The notes: generated by a model not told the origin, from the sequence alone. Counted from the stretch's first letter, positions 16,908 through 26,542 are shown. The stretch: DNA of 64,000 nucleotides from an uncultured Clostridia bacterium (GCA_944366945.1 CALVWJ010000004.1:87612-151611), one strand, 5' to 3'. A program made the numbers and translations.

Positions 16908-17789
16908 ATGGAAAGCAAAGCAATAAACCATGAAAGCAGCCGCGCGCGCTGGCAAGCATACCGGCGCAGGCCCCTTTCCCTCCTGCTGCGCCTTGCCGTA
17001 ACAGTTTCGGCTGCGATTACGGTATTTGTACTGATTGCGCTGGTTGCCTACATCCTAATTAAGGGCATTCCAAACCTAAGGCCCTCCCTGTTCGCCTGGG
17101 AGTATACGTCGGAAAACGCTTCCATGCTCCCGGCAATCATCAATACCATCACCATGACGGTGCTTTCGCTCCTCATGGCAGTGCCTGTGGGCATCTGCTC
17201 TGCAATTTACCTGGTGGAATATGCAAAGCGGGGCAACAAGCTTGTTTCGCTGGTGCGCGTCACGGCAGAAACCTTGCAGGGGATTCCCTCCATCGTTTAT
17301 GGCCTGTTTGGGTTTCTTTTCCTCGTAGTGGCATGCAAGTTTGGGTATTCCCTTTTAAGCGGCGCAATTACGCTTGCGATCATGATTCTGCCTCTGATCC
17401 TGCGCACCACGGAAGAGGCGCTCAAGGCAGTGCCCGATCTATATCGTGAAGGCAGCTTCGGGCTTGGCGCAGGGCGGCTGCGCACGGTATTTCGCATCGT
17501 GCTCCCCTCGGCCGTGCCAGGTATCCTCGCGGGTGTAATCCTTGCAATCGGCAGAATCGTGGGGGAAACTGCGGCGCTCATCTACACATCTGGCACCGTC
17601 GCAGGCGTGCCGGATACGCTCATGGGTTCCGGGCGCACACTTGCAGTGCATATGTATGCACTTCTTTCCAATGGCCTTTATACCGAAGAGGCCTATGCTA
17701 CGGCAGTCGTGCTGCTCGTGATGGTGATTGGCATCAACGCGCTTTCAGGCTGGCTTGCAAAAAAAGTTTCAGCAAAGCAGGGAGAATAA
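16908..17789 (+). CDS. pstA: Phosphate ABC transporter permease PstA
   Basis: A 293-residue membrane protein, partner of PstC. It has the PstA opening ([30 protein letters not shown] is the first helix), the [12 protein letters not shown] loop and the EAA-like [19 protein letters not shown] segment near residues 180-198, then [15 protein letters not shown]. Together these define the permease half that contacts PstB. Spacing to pstB is four bases. It needs PstB for energy and PstS for substrate, both encoded next to it. Confidence 0.94.
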   Translation: MESKAINHESSRARWQAYRRRPLSLLLRLAVTVSAAITVFVLIALVAYILIKGIPNLRPSLFAWEYTSENASMLPAIINTITMTVLSLLMAVPVGICSAIYLVEYAKRGNKLVSLVRVTAETLQGIPSIVYGLFGFLFLVVACKFGYSLLSGAITLAIMILPLILRTTEEALKAVPDLYREGSFGLGAGRLRTVFRIVLPSAVPGILAGVILAIGRIVGETAALIYTSGTVAGVPDTLMGSGRTLAVHMYALLSNGLYTEEAYATAVVLLVMVIGINALSGWLAKKVSAKQGE

Positions 17790-17793
17790 GCTT

Positions 17794-18543
17794 ATGGATA
17801 AATTTTCAATCAAAGACTTAAACCTCTATTACGGGGATTTCCATGCGCTCAAAAACGTAAACCTAAACCTCGGCGCAAATGAGATCACCGCCTTCATTGG
17901 CCCTTCGGGCTGCGGCAAGTCCACGCTTCTTAAATCCCTCAACCGTATGAACGATCTGGTGGAAGGATGCCGCATTACGGGGGAAGTGCTGCTGGATGGG
18001 GAGAACGTCTACGGCGGCATGGATGTGAACCTGCTGCGCCGCCGCGTGGGGATGGTATTCCAAAAACCCAACCCGTTCCCCATGAGCATTTATGACAACA
18101 TTGCCTATGGGCCGCGCACCCATGGCGTGCGTTCCAAGGTAAAGCTGGATGACATCGTAGAGCGTGCGCTGCGCAGCGCAGCCATCTGGGACGAGGTTAA
18201 GGACCGCCTCAAGAAGAGCGCGCTCGGCATGTCCGGCGGGCAGCAGCAACGCCTTTGCATCGCGCGTGCCCTTGCGGTACAGCCGGAAGTGCTTCTGATG
18301 GATGAGCCCACGAGCGCGCTCGACCCCATCTCAACTTCCCGGATCGAAGACCTTGTTGCAGAGCTCAAAAAAGCTTATACTATTGTCATCGTTACCCACA
18401 ACATGCAGCAGGCGGCCCGCATTTCAGATAAAACTGCGTTCTTCCTTCTCGGGGAAGTGATCGAATTCGGTGAAACGGAAACCCTCTTTTCCGTACCAAA
18501 GGATCGGCGCACGGAAGACTATATCACGGGGAGGTTTGGATAA
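17794..18543 (+). CDS. pstB: Phosphate ABC transporter ATPase PstB
   Basis: A 249-residue cytosolic ATPase that powers phosphate uptake. The Walker [10 protein letters not shown] is at residues 36-44, the Q-loop [16 protein letters not shown] is the PstB-specific form, the signature is [15 protein letters not shown], Walker [13 protein letters not shown] and the switch His in [15 protein letters not shown]. The start ATG 17794 follows GGGAGAA; longer in-frame versions overlap pstA. Its stop overlaps the phoU start by one base (TAATG), implying coupled translation. Confidence 0.96.
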   Translation: MDKFSIKDLNLYYGDFHALKNVNLNLGANEITAFIGPSGCGKSTLLKSLNRMNDLVEGCRITGEVLLDGENVYGGMDVNLLRRRVGMVFQKPNPFPMSIYDNIAYGPRTHGVRSKVKLDDIVERALRSAAIWDEVKDRLKKSALGMSGGQQQRLCIARALAVQPEVLLMDEPTSALDPISTSRIEDLVAELKKAYTIVIVTHNMQQAARISDKTAFFLLGEVIEFGETETLFSVPKDRRTEDYITGRFG

Positions 18544-19202
18544 TGCGCAATCAATTCGATGAGCAGCTGGAACTGCTCAATGTGGAACTGATCCGCATGG
18601 GCGCGCTTTGCGAAGAAGCGATTGGCCATGCAACGCGGGCGCTGCTTGAAGCCAGTGCGGCATCGGCTGAAAAAGCCATGGCGGTGGATGCTGAAATCGA
18701 TCAGAAGGAGCGCGAGATTGAGCAGCTTTGCATCAAGCTCCTGCTCAAGCAGCAGCCTGTAGCGCGAGACCTAAGGGTAATCTCCGCTGCGCTCAAGATG
18801 ATTTCCGATATGGAGCGCATTGGCGATCAAGCTGCAGATATTTCTGAAATCACAAAATATATCAAGAAAAATGAAAACCAGAGCAAGGTTCACATTGCCG
18901 ATATGGCCAAGGCTACCGGAAAAATGGTGACAGACAGCATTGATTCTTTTGTGAAGAAGGATCTTCCGTTGGCCTATTCCGTGATGCGGTACGACGATGT
19001 AGTGGACGATCTTTTTTCCGCAGTGCGGCAAGAGCTCATCGGCCTCATCGCAGAGGATAGCCGCAATGGAGAATTGTGCATCGACCTGTTAATGATTGCA
19101 AAATACTTCGAGCGTATCGGCGATCATGCGGTGAACATTGCGGAGTGGGTTGAGTTTTCGCTTACTGGAAAACATACCTCAAATGAAGGAGTGCAAGCAT
19201 GA
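18543..19202 (+). CDS. phoU: Phosphate signalling regulator PhoU
   Basis: A 219-residue all-helical protein made of two PhoU repeats (about residues 15-100 and 118-205). The diagnostic E/D-rich metal-binding stretches are visible as DLRVISAALKMISDMERIGDQAADI and LMIAKYFERIGDHAVNIAEW. PhoU connects the Pst transporter to the PhoR kinase, damping the phosphate-starvation response when phosphate is plentiful. Here it sits between the transporter and the two-component genes in one overlapping gene string, which fits that role exactly. It overlaps the response regulator by four bases (ATGA). Confidence 0.94.
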   Translation: MRNQFDEQLELLNVELIRMGALCEEAIGHATRALLEASAASAEKAMAVDAEIDQKEREIEQLCIKLLLKQQPVARDLRVISAALKMISDMERIGDQAADISEITKYIKKNENQSKVHIADMAKATGKMVTDSIDSFVKKDLPLAYSVMRYDDVVDDLFSAVRQELIGLIAEDSRNGELCIDLLMIAKYFERIGDHAVNIAEWVEFSLTGKHTSNEGVQA

Positions 19203-19876
19203 TCTATTTTCTGGAGGACGATACCAGCATTCGCGAATTCGTCATCTATACCCTTAACAGCCAGGGACTTGAAGCGCAGGGGTTCGAGCGGCCTTCCGCC
19301 TTCTGGGCAGCGCTCGAGCAGCGCCTGCCCTCGCTTGTATTGCTCGATATCATGCTGCCGGAAGAGGACGGCCTTTCCGTGCTCAAGCGCCTGCGCAGCG
19401 CTTCGAGCACGCGGCGCATCCCCATCATCATGCTCACTGCCAAGAGCACGGAGTTTGACAAAGTCGTGGGGCTAGACAGCGGCGCGGATGATTATATTCC
19501 AAAGCCCTTTGGCATGATGGAATTGCTCGCGCGCATCAAAGCCCTCTTGCGCCGGACAGAGGAAGCGCATGCCGAACTCGAATATATGCTCGGCGGGCTT
19601 TACGTTTGCCCAGCAAAGCATATCGTGCGCGTGGATGGGCAGCCCGTAACGCTTACGCTCAAGGAATTTGAGCTTTTATGCATGCTGCTTGAGAACAGCG
19701 GGATTGTGCTCACACGCGCCCAGCTTCTCGACCGCATCTGGGGCTATGCATTCGATGGGGAAAGCCGCACCGTGGATGTGCATGTGCGCACTCTGCGCCA
19801 GAAGCTGGGCCCATGCGGCAGCCTCATTCAAACCGTGCGCGGCATCGGCTATAAGATCGGGGAGGGCGAAGCATGA
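19199..19876 (+). CDS. phoB: Response regulator, PhoB/PhoP type
   Basis: A 225-residue OmpR-family regulator. Receiver domain: acidic pair Asp7-Asp8 (FLEDD), phospho-acceptor Asp50 (LVLLDIMLP), switch Thr in IIMLTAKS and Lys in YIPKPFG. The winged-helix DNA-binding domain spans about residues 130-222 (LTLKEFELLCMLLENSG, then RTVDVHVRTLRQKLG and TVRGIGYKI). Position directly after phoU and before the kinase identifies it as the Pho regulon activator; it should bind the Pho box before pstS. It shares four-base overlaps with both neighbours. Confidence 0.92.
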   Translation: MIYFLEDDTSIREFVIYTLNSQGLEAQGFERPSAFWAALEQRLPSLVLLDIMLPEEDGLSVLKRLRSASSTRRIPIIMLTAKSTEFDKVVGLDSGADDYIPKPFGMMELLARIKALLRRTEEAHAELEYMLGGLYVCPAKHIVRVDGQPVTLTLKEFELLCMLLENSGIVLTRAQLLDRIWGYAFDGESRTVDVHVRTLRQKLGPCGSLIQTVRGIGYKIGEGEA

Positions 19877-21519
19877 CCGTAAGGATTTTCCGCTCTATTT
19901 TCCTTGTTGCAACGGCGGTGCTGCTCGCCTGCTTCATCCTCATCTTCGGCATGCTCTATGAGCACCTGGGGCAACAGATCCAGGCGGAGCTGCAGGTGGA
20001 AGCGGTTTATATTGCGCAGGGGCTTGCCCAAAGCGGAGAAAGCTATTTCCAGGGTTTAAAGGGCACCAACCGCATCACCTGGGTGGCAGCGGATGGCACC
20101 GTGCTTTATGACAGCGATTCTGAAGCCGCAGCCATGGAAAACCATGCTGACCGCGAGGAGATCCAGGAAGCGCTCACCAACGGCTCGGGCCAGAGTACAC
20201 GCTATTCCACTACCTTTGATGAGCGGCGTATTTATTTTGCTACGCGCCTTTCCGATGGTACGGTTCTGCGCGTATCGAGTGCGCAGCGCTCCGTTTGGGT
20301 GCTCATTATGGGGATGCTTTCGCCGGTAATCTTTATTTTCGTGCTGGCAGCAGTCCTTTCGGGCGTGCTCGCTTCAACGCTCGCCAAGCGCATCCTGCGC
20401 CCAGTAAATGCAATCGACCTCGAGCATCCCGAGCAAAGCGAAACGTATGAAGAACTTGCTCCACTGCTGTCCAAAATCTATCATCAAAACCGGGTGATTG
20501 ATAGCCAAATTTCGGAATTGCAGCGCAAGCAGGCAGAATTCACCGCAATTACAGAAAACATGAGCGAAGGGTTCCTCGTGATCGATGAGCATACGGATCT
20601 GCTCTCCTATAATACCAGTGCCCTGCGCTTGCTTGGCGCAGAAGCTGCTGGCGGAAAGCGCAGCGTGCTTGCACTCAACCGCAGCGAAGGATTCCGCAAC
20701 GCAGTAGAGCGCTCGCTTTCTGGGGAGCATAGCGAGGAGATTTTTGAGCGAGAAGGGCGCTACTTCCAAATCATGGCCAATCCGGTAAGCCGGGAAGGTC
20801 GTGTTGCCGGCGCGGTTCTAATCATCCTCGATATTACCGAAAAGCATGCTCAAGAAAACATGCGCCGCGAATTTACTGCCAATGTTTCTCATGAGTTGAA
20901 AACGCCGCTCACTTCGATTTCCGGCACAGCGGAGATCATCAAAAACGGATTTGTAAAGCCGGAAGACATCCCGCATTTTGCCGGGAATATCTACGAAGAG
21001 GCGCAGAGGCTCATCGCGCTTATCGGAGACATCATGCGCCTTTCCCAGTTGGATGAGGATTCCCTGCCTCTGGAAAAGCAGCCGGTTGATCTTTATGCGC
21101 TCGCATCCTCTGTGCTGCACAGGTTGGAAGATGCCGCGAAGAAGAAAGGCATATCCCTCGCGCTTTCGGGCCAACGCACTATGGTCAGCGGCGTGCCGCA
21201 GGTGCTGGATGAGATGCTATTCAACCTCTGCGACAATGCCGTGAAATACAACCGCGAAAACGGGCATGTGCGCGTTTGTGTATCCACGGAGCAGGAACAC
21301 GCCGTGCTCCGCGTGGAAGACGATGGCATCGGAATTCCCGCAGCGGACCGCGACCGCGTATTCGAACGATTCTATCGCGTGGACAAAAGCCATTCCAAAG
21401 AGATCGGCGGCACTGGACTTGGCCTCTCCATCGTAAAGCACGGCGCAATGTTCCACAATGCCCGCGTTTCGCTCGAGAGCGAGTTGGGCAAGGGGACGGC
21501 GGTTACAATCGTCTTTTAA
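19873..21519 (+). CDS. phoR: Sensor histidine kinase, PhoR type
   Basis: A 548-residue membrane kinase. Helix 1 (IFLVATAVLLACFILIFGML) and helix 2 near residues 138-160 (ILIMGMLSPVIFIFVLAAVL) bracket an extracytoplasmic domain of about 100 residues. A PAS-like domain follows (FTAITENMSEGFLVIDEHTDLL), then the HisKA motif NVSHELKTPL with the phospho-His at residue 340, and the ATPase boxes NLCDNAVKYN, VEDDGIGIP and GGTGLGLSIVKH. It partners the response regulator whose gene overlaps it. It should respond to phosphate limitation through PhoU and PstSCAB. It is the last gene of the operon, and a terminator lies at 21656. Confidence 0.92.
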   Translation: MTVRIFRSIFLVATAVLLACFILIFGMLYEHLGQQIQAELQVEAVYIAQGLAQSGESYFQGLKGTNRITWVAADGTVLYDSDSEAAAMENHADREEIQEALTNGSGQSTRYSTTFDERRIYFATRLSDGTVLRVSSAQRSVWVLIMGMLSPVIFIFVLAAVLSGVLASTLAKRILRPVNAIDLEHPEQSETYEELAPLLSKIYHQNRVIDSQISELQRKQAEFTAITENMSEGFLVIDEHTDLLSYNTSALRLLGAEAAGGKRSVLALNRSEGFRNAVERSLSGEHSEEIFEREGRYFQIMANPVSREGRVAGAVLIILDITEKHAQENMRREFTANVSHELKTPLTSISGTAEIIKNGFVKPEDIPHFAGNIYEEAQRLIALIGDIMRLSQLDEDSLPLEKQPVDLYALASSVLHRLEDAAKKKGISLALSGQRTMVSGVPQVLDEMLFNLCDNAVKYNRENGHVRVCVSTEQEHAVLRVEDDGIGIPAADRDRVFERFYRVDKSHSKEIGGTGLGLSIVKHGAMFHNARVSLESELGKGTAVTIVF

Positions 21520-21934
21520 CCTTCTCTTCTACAGGCCCGCTGCACGTCGTCCCTTTTGGGCGCAGAGCAAAAGTGGGCTCTCCCTAAAGGGAAGCGCTTA
21601 TAGAATGTTCCAGTTTGGGCAGCGCGTTCTGCATGAAATGTCTGCCAAGCTACTGAAAAGGGGCGGCACTGCCGTCCCTTTTTGCATGCTGAAACCGCAG
21701 CAAGCACCGGAGCGCCGCGGCCATGAACGCAAACGGACGCCGTGCAGAAAGCTCTTTGCTGCGAAGGATCTAAGAAGCCGGATCCGATGAAAATGCGGGC
21801 CAAGGGGGCCATTGTTGCATCTGCTGCGACCCTAAAAAGCAGGCTTTTGTCCCCGTTTATATCGCCTTGGCTTACCATGCCGCTCCATCAGATGCTGTGA
21901 AGCGTTCTCCACCATCGCGTTTCGCTCGTCAGCT
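21520..21934. other. Intergenic region between convergent phoR and M56 genes
   Basis: About 415 bases. The only convincing element is the terminator at 21656-21683. Open frames here have no start signals and no recognisable products. Confidence 0.45.
21656..21683 (+). terminator. Terminator of the pst-pho operon
   Basis: AAAAGGGGCGGC and GCCGTCCCTTTTT pair round an ACT loop and end in five Ts, about 140 bases after the phoR stop. Same sequence style as the hairpins at 2864 and 30978. Confidence 0.75.
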
Positions 21935-24322
21935 TTATGAGGCCTCCTTTCCCATCCCCTCCGCGGTATGCCACGTTCCATCCTTTTCGAAAAATGCAAT
22001 CACACCGTCTAAGCAGGAAATGGAACCCAACTCTTCCTGTGGTGCAAGGCTGAGCTCCACGAACTGCGTTTCACCTTTTGAACAGGCGATTTGCGCGGCA
22101 TACACGCCGATGCCATTCTCCTGCACGCGAAGCGCGAGCTCGCTGCATCCCTCCACCCCATCCAGAGGATAGGAAAACGCAAACAATTTTACCTCCTTGC
22201 GCACTGGGTCAAAATACCCTGCCTGCGCCCAATGCATGCCCGAACCATAGGAGCAGGTAAAATACAGCTCGTTTCGCCCATCGCCATCAAGATCCGCAAG
22301 GGCTGCATCCGTGAATCCAAAGCCGCCAAACCACATCCCAAGCGGATAGACCGCGCCATCATAGCTTAGATAGGACGCGCAGGATCGGTTGTATTTGAAG
22401 ATCGCATAGTCGTCCGTTGCTTCGGCAATCCATGCAGGGGTAACGTTATAGCACGCATCCCCTTCATAGCCCGTGCTGATTCCGTGCTCTGCTGCAAGAG
22501 TTAGAAACCCAGCAACACCATCCTCCGATGGATACATCTCCTTTTCCCATTGCAAAAGCTGTGTGGTGTTGCCGCAATAGCGGAACGCTTCGTCCTCGTC
22601 CACCTCTGCTCCGTTTTCCGCTGCAAAATAAAGTGTTTCACCATCCAGCGCAACGGTAAAGCGGTACGTATCCTCCCCAGCGTACAGCATCAAGGCGCCA
22701 TCTTCATATTCCCATGCTCCGCTGGGCTGGTGGTTTTCGCCGGAGTGTAGCGCAAACACAAATGTGCCATCCGCATTCAAATCCAGCCATGCGCTTCCAT
22801 CCTCCAAAGCATAGCGACCAGCCTTTGGTTCGAGGGCAAGGAACGGCGATTTTGAGCCCGAAGAGGAAAGTGACCCAAGATCGGCGATTGGAGTGAGCCG
22901 ATACAGGCTCCACATGTATTTTTCTCCTGCATGCGCTCCGCCATGGGTCGCCATTCTCCCAAGCCACGTTGCATCATCCATTTTGTAAAGCACATACCCG
23001 TTGCCAAGCTCGCATTGCAGCCGGCTCTCATATTGCGAAAGGTCTGGAGCATTCAGCATAAACAGCGCATTGAACGCATCGTCTTCCACCGGCACAAACG
23101 CCCAGTCGATCTCTTCAAACTCCCGCTTCACCGTTTGCGTCTGCGCGTCAAGAATGCTGAAGCTGTCCGTCTTAACCTCATAAAGTTCCGCTACGCCTTC
23201 TGTCACAGGGCTGATATCGGAGCTTAGGGGGGAGATATAAAGGCATTCTGCAAACGCATAGAGTTCCGACACGAGAGATAGATCCTCCGAGGTTTCCTTC
23301 AGTATAGGCGCAGTGCGCTCTTTTGCATTTGTAGCGCAAGCCAAAGCCACGCAGGCGCATGCTGCAACCGCGAGCACTGCGACCCAAACCGCAGGTTTTC
23401 GAAAGGAGAGCGCATTCTTAATACGGCGCTTCACGCCGGTTTCTCCAAAGGCAAGCGGGCTTGCAAGCGCAAAGTGCCGCCCTGCACCAAGCGCAAGCAG
23501 CGCCATGCTGTAATCTGCCCGCCGTTCCTGCGGAAGTTTTCCAAGCACCGCTTCATCGCAGCGCATCTCAAGATCGGCGCACATGCACGCATACGCAATC
23601 CACACCAGCGGATTGAACCAATAGAGCGTAGTCAAAAGAAACGCGAACGGCTTTATGACATGGTCACCGCGGCGCAAATGAAACCGCTCATGGGCAAGCA
23701 CATGGGCGCGTTCACCCTCCGTAAGCCGAAACGGCAGGTAAATGCGGGGGCGAAAAATGCCAAGCACAAAGGGAGAGCGCACGCCATCGCATTCATATAC
23801 ATCCCGCGTGCCTTCCAACCGCACGGCGCTGCGCACGGTGCGGCGCACCTTCCAGAGCGAAAGCCCCGCATAGCCCAACAGCGCGGCAACCCCAAGCAAC
23901 CAAACCAGCGCCGCCACTGCCTGCCAAACCTGCAAGGGGTTCACGCTGGCTTCCGGCGCAGGCGCAGGCAAGCTTTCAGAAATGGCAGCATTGAGCTCCG
24001 GGATGCCGACGGTAACCGAAGGCTCCGCCATCGTGCCAATATTTCCCGGGATATAAACAAGTGCTGCGCCTTTTGTTGCATTCGTCATGTCAAACAGGCC
24101 AAGGTTGAAAATACTCAGAAAGGAGCCTATACTCACAGGGCAGAGCAGGCGAAAGGCCACCACCGCCCACAACGCATAGGAATAGCGTTTGGGTAGGCGC
24201 CTAAATAATAGACGCACAAGCAGCACGGCAAGGATCACATAGCTCGCCGTGATGCTCATGTTGAAAAGCTGCAGGAAAGCCGGTTCCACAGCAGAAAAGA
24301 ATGCATCCAGCCAGGAAAGCAT
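21935..24322 (-). CDS. BlaR1/MecR1-type M56 membrane metallopeptidase with long C-terminal sensor region
   Basis: A 795-residue membrane protein. About four N-terminal helices surround the M56 zinc protease motif HERFH (residues 211-215), followed by WFNPLVW and LEMRCDEAVL, the family's helix and distal Glu/Asp signature. After another helix (about 310-328, WVAVLAVAACACVALAC) comes an extracellular region of about 460 residues. It includes a lipocalin-like strand block (SAWLDLNADGTFVFALHSG) and an LADLDGDGRNELYF motif as in FG-GAP/calcium-loop repeats. It is not a penicillin-binding domain, so the signal is not evidently a beta-lactam. It would cleave the adjacent BlaI-type repressor on signalling; the two genes overlap by one base. 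Confidence 0.85.
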   Translation of the reverse strand: MLSWLDAFFSAVEPAFLQLFNMSITASYVILAVLLVRLLFRRLPKRYSYALWAVVAFRLLCPVSIGSFLSIFNLGLFDMTNATKGAALVYIPGNIGTMAEPSVTVGIPELNAAISESLPAPAPEASVNPLQVWQAVAALVWLLGVAALLGYAGLSLWKVRRTVRSAVRLEGTRDVYECDGVRSPFVLGIFRPRIYLPFRLTEGERAHVLAHERFHLRRGDHVIKPFAFLLTTLYWFNPLVWIAYACMCADLEMRCDEAVLGKLPQERRADYSMALLALGAGRHFALASPLAFGETGVKRRIKNALSFRKPAVWVAVLAVAACACVALACATNAKERTAPILKETSEDLSLVSELYAFAECLYISPLSSDISPVTEGVAELYEVKTDSFSILDAQTQTVKREFEEIDWAFVPVEDDAFNALFMLNAPDLSQYESRLQCELGNGYVLYKMDDATWLGRMATHGGAHAGEKYMWSLYRLTPIADLGSLSSSGSKSPFLALEPKAGRYALEDGSAWLDLNADGTFVFALHSGENHQPSGAWEYEDGALMLYAGEDTYRFTVALDGETLYFAAENGAEVDEDEAFRYCGNTTQLLQWEKEMYPSEDGVAGFLTLAAEHGISTGYEGDACYNVTPAWIAEATDDYAIFKYNRSCASYLSYDGAVYPLGMWFGGFGFTDAALADLDGDGRNELYFTCSYGSGMHWAQAGYFDPVRKEVKLFAFSYPLDGVEGCSELALRVQENGIGVYAAQIACSKGETQFVELSLAPQEELGSISCLDGVIAFFEKDGTWHTAEGMGKEAS

Positions 24323-24699
24323 CAGCCTATGCCCCCTTCCTTTTCTCGATGTGCATCGATCAGCGCTTTAAGTTCCTCCGCCTCCTGCTGCGAAAGCGCA
24401 CGGCCGGAAAGAAAGGCTGCAAGAAATTGCGGCAGCGATCCACCAAACGTGCGCGCAACGAACGCGCCGCTTTCCTCAGTCTGCACGCGCTCCTTGGGTA
24501 CCAGAACGGTCACGCATGCATTTTCATTTTTTATAAGCCCTTTTTCGCACATTTTGCGGATGGCGTTATACGTGGTGGATTTCTTCCAGCCAAGTTCCTC
24601 TGCGCAAAGCGCTACTAGTTTTCCGGAACCGACCGGTGCATTTGCCCAAACAATGCACATAAAGCGATATTCGCTATCCCAAATGCGGTACTCTTCCAT
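24322..24699 (-). CDS. BlaI/MecI-family repressor (pair 1)
   Basis: A 125-residue winged-helix repressor: the opening EEYRIWDSEYRFMCIVW, helix-turn-helix around ELGWKKSTTYNAIRKMCEKGLI and a dimerisation tail (LSQQEAEELKALIDAHR). BlaI proteins repress their own operon and are cleaved by the M56 partner, here the overlapping downstream gene. I prefer ATG 24699 because AAAGGGG lies six bases upstream; the ATG two codons earlier abuts that sequence. The promoter TTGACA-17-TAAACT is visible upstream. Confidence 0.87.
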   Translation of the reverse strand: MEEYRIWDSEYRFMCIVWANAPVGSGKLVALCAEELGWKKSTTYNAIRKMCEKGLIKNENACVTVLVPKERVQTEESGAFVARTFGGSLPQFLAAFLSGRALSQQEAEELKALIDAHREKEGGIG

Positions 24700-24739
24700 G
24701 TTCATCCCCTTTTCGGTTTGTATTTATGAACCTATGGTG

Positions 24740-24768
24740 AGTTTATAATAACAAACCTCATCTGTCAA
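24740..24768 (-). promoter_or_regulatory. Promoter of BlaI/M56 pair 1
   Basis: On the minus strand TTGACA (24768-24763) and TAAACT (24745-24740), spacing 17. An imperfect dyad GTTTGTTATTATAAAC lies in the spacer and could be the repressor site; this is weaker than the operator of pair 2. Confidence 0.7.
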
Positions 24769-25191
24769 CAGGAAAATTCTTTCTTTTGTGCATAAAGGCA
24801 CGATGGGCTTCACAGTCTGAGCGCGGTTCCCCCGCTGCACAGCGGGAGTATTTGCCGCAACCTAAACGCAAGGCAAGCCATTTATGCCACATATGGGCAG
24901 TCTTCATTTTCTGTAAGCACAGAATATGGCTCCGCCAAAGCGGTATAGGGCGATAGCGCCTTGAATAGGCAGTTTAAAAAGCTGGGCGGTAAAACATCCT
25001 GCAAAAAGACGAAATGCATAAGTCTAAAGCTTGCAGGTGGTACGATGGGATCCTCATTGGAGCATGCTGAGATTTGCGCATAAGCCGGCAGAAATTGGGC
25101 AGGGCAGGCATGGATTTCATTGCGCGTTTTATCTTGCTGCGTTGAAACGCAAAAGGTTCAAACCTCAAGCACAGCGTCTGTTTGGGCATGC
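24769..25191. other. Intergenic region without recognisable gene
   Basis: About 420 bases. One short hairpin (CCCGCTG/CAGCGGG, about 24832-24847) is visible. No credible coding frame, tRNA or mobile element was seen. Confidence 0.4.
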
Positions 25192-25219
25192 AAAAGCGCC
25201 CCGCTAACTTCCGGGGCGC
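25192..25219 (-). terminator. Terminator of the zinc-ribbon/DUF4870 gene
   Basis: GCGCCCCG (25196-25203) pairs with CGGGGCGC (25212-25219). On the minus strand the stem is followed by TTTTG. It starts about 18 bases after the stop codon of the gene at 25237. Confidence 0.75.
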
Positions 25220-25236
25220 ATAAAACCGTTCGAATT

Positions 25237-25742
25237 TTATTTGAGGATCTTGATTCCGCCGATCAAAGGAAGAGGCTTCATTTCACATTTGGCGGCATGG
25301 ACGATGCCGATGATGGAGAATGCCAGGAATGCAATGCTCAAAATCCAGCTAACAATCGTGATCACCGCCATAAGGCCCAGCGAATAAGATGCCCCTGCAA
25401 TTACAGTGAGAATCGCGCTTAAAATCCACCATGCGATTTCCACGATGGCAAGCGCAAGCCCCTGGTTCGCAAGGAACCGGGCAAACGGGGAGTTTTTCGC
25501 AGCAAGCAGCGGAACGAGCACAAGCCAGGAAAGATAGGCCAGAATGCCCATAACTTTGTTTTGCTGCGCATCCGTCTCAGCAGTTGCATAAGCTGCCTGC
25601 TGGTATCCCTGCTGCGGCTGCTGATAAGCCTGCTGCGGCTGCTGATAAGCCTGCTGCTGTGCATCTCCCGTCGGCGCACCACAGGACGGGCAGAACTTAG
25701 CCCCTTCGTTCAGCTGTGCACCGCAATTCCCCAAAATGCCAT
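25237..25742 (-). CDS. Zinc-ribbon and DUF4870/Tic20-like membrane protein, apparent frameshift at the N-terminus
   Basis: The main frame encodes a zinc-ribbon half (NCGAQLNEGAKFCPSCGAP), a Gln/Tyr-rich linker of repeated QQPQQAY units, then a membrane domain (about four helices) containing VPLLAAKNSPFARFLANQG, the hallmark of DUF4870/Tic20-like proteins of unknown function. The natural start is ATG 25742 (10 bases after GGAGG), which reads MAF and then a TTTTGGGG run. Inserting one base there (TTTTG-C-GGG) would give MAFCGNCGAQL and restore the missing CxxC pair. As it stands the frame is broken by one base near 25731-25735, or translation starts at a TTG/ATT codon with half the ribbon. Sequencing error or a recent mutation are both possible. 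Confidence 0.75.
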
Positions 25743-25802
25743 GATTATGATACCTCCTATTTTCAATGCATATTATGAATGTTAATGAGCCTCAAATGCA
25801 AT

Positions 25803-26297
25803 TCATGCTTTTGCGCCACACTCCGGGCAGAACTTCGCATCCGAAGCAAGCTCAGCTCCGCAGGCAGGGCATAGGCGTTTCGCAGGCGCAATGGTTTTGC
25901 CGCATTGCGGGCAGAATTTTGTGCCCAAGGCGACTTTCGCACCGCAGTTGGAGCAGAACATACTTTCTCCAGAAAGCGGTGCTCCTGGCACACAAGCAGC
26001 AGGTTCCGGCTGGCTCTTTTTCTCGTTTTCCTCTTTGATGCGCTTGATTTCAGCCTCAAATCCAGCGATGGCATCAAAGGAACCTTGAATTTTGGCGCAA
26101 AGCTCCATTGCATCTGCATCGAGTTTGGCACCAGCTTCAAATTTGCTCCAATATAGTGCGCCAAGCTCCGCTTTTCCAGTTTCAATCGCAGCGCGCTCCG
26201 CCTTGATCTTCGCGTTGAGTTTATTAATTTCGATCATATCGTTGGTCTTATCCCCAACGCTTTTTGTGATTTCTCCCAGCTTATCAAAAAACGCCAT
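25803..26297 (-). CDS. Coiled-coil protein with C-terminal double zinc ribbons
   Basis: A 164-residue soluble protein. Residues 1-95 are helical and charged (FDKLGEITKSVGDKTNDMIE, then INKLNAKIKAERAAIETGKAELG), likely a coiled coil. The C-terminus has zinc-ribbon knuckles: FCSNCGAKVALGTKFCPQCG and LCPACGAELASDAKFCPECG. Similar Bacillota proteins are of unknown function and often sit beside zinc-ribbon membrane proteins, as here (61 bases upstream of the DUF4870 gene, same strand). ATG 26297 follows GGGAGGAG. A structural or scaffold role is inference. Confidence 0.75.
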   Translation of the reverse strand: MAFFDKLGEITKSVGDKTNDMIEINKLNAKIKAERAAIETGKAELGALYWSKFEAGAKLDADAMELCAKIQGSFDAIAGFEAEIKRIKEENEKKSQPEPAACVPGAPLSGESMFCSNCGAKVALGTKFCPQCGKTIAPAKRLCPACGAELASDAKFCPECGAKA

Positions 26298-26542
26298 CCA
26301 GGCTCCTCCCATTCCATATCTTTGTTTTGATTATAGCATTTCCCCAAATTATTGTATATCCCTAAAATAAACGATATGCCCCTTTGACGGCACCTCCGGT
26401 AAGGTTTAAATAGCCGTATTTTGTAAATAATCTCTGACATATCGCAGTTTCCATTGAATTCTGGAGGAAAACCGCCTAAAATATAGATGTTGGAGGAAGC
26501 CAAGCCTTTGGCGCTTCCCATCTGTTAGAATGGAGCCACATA

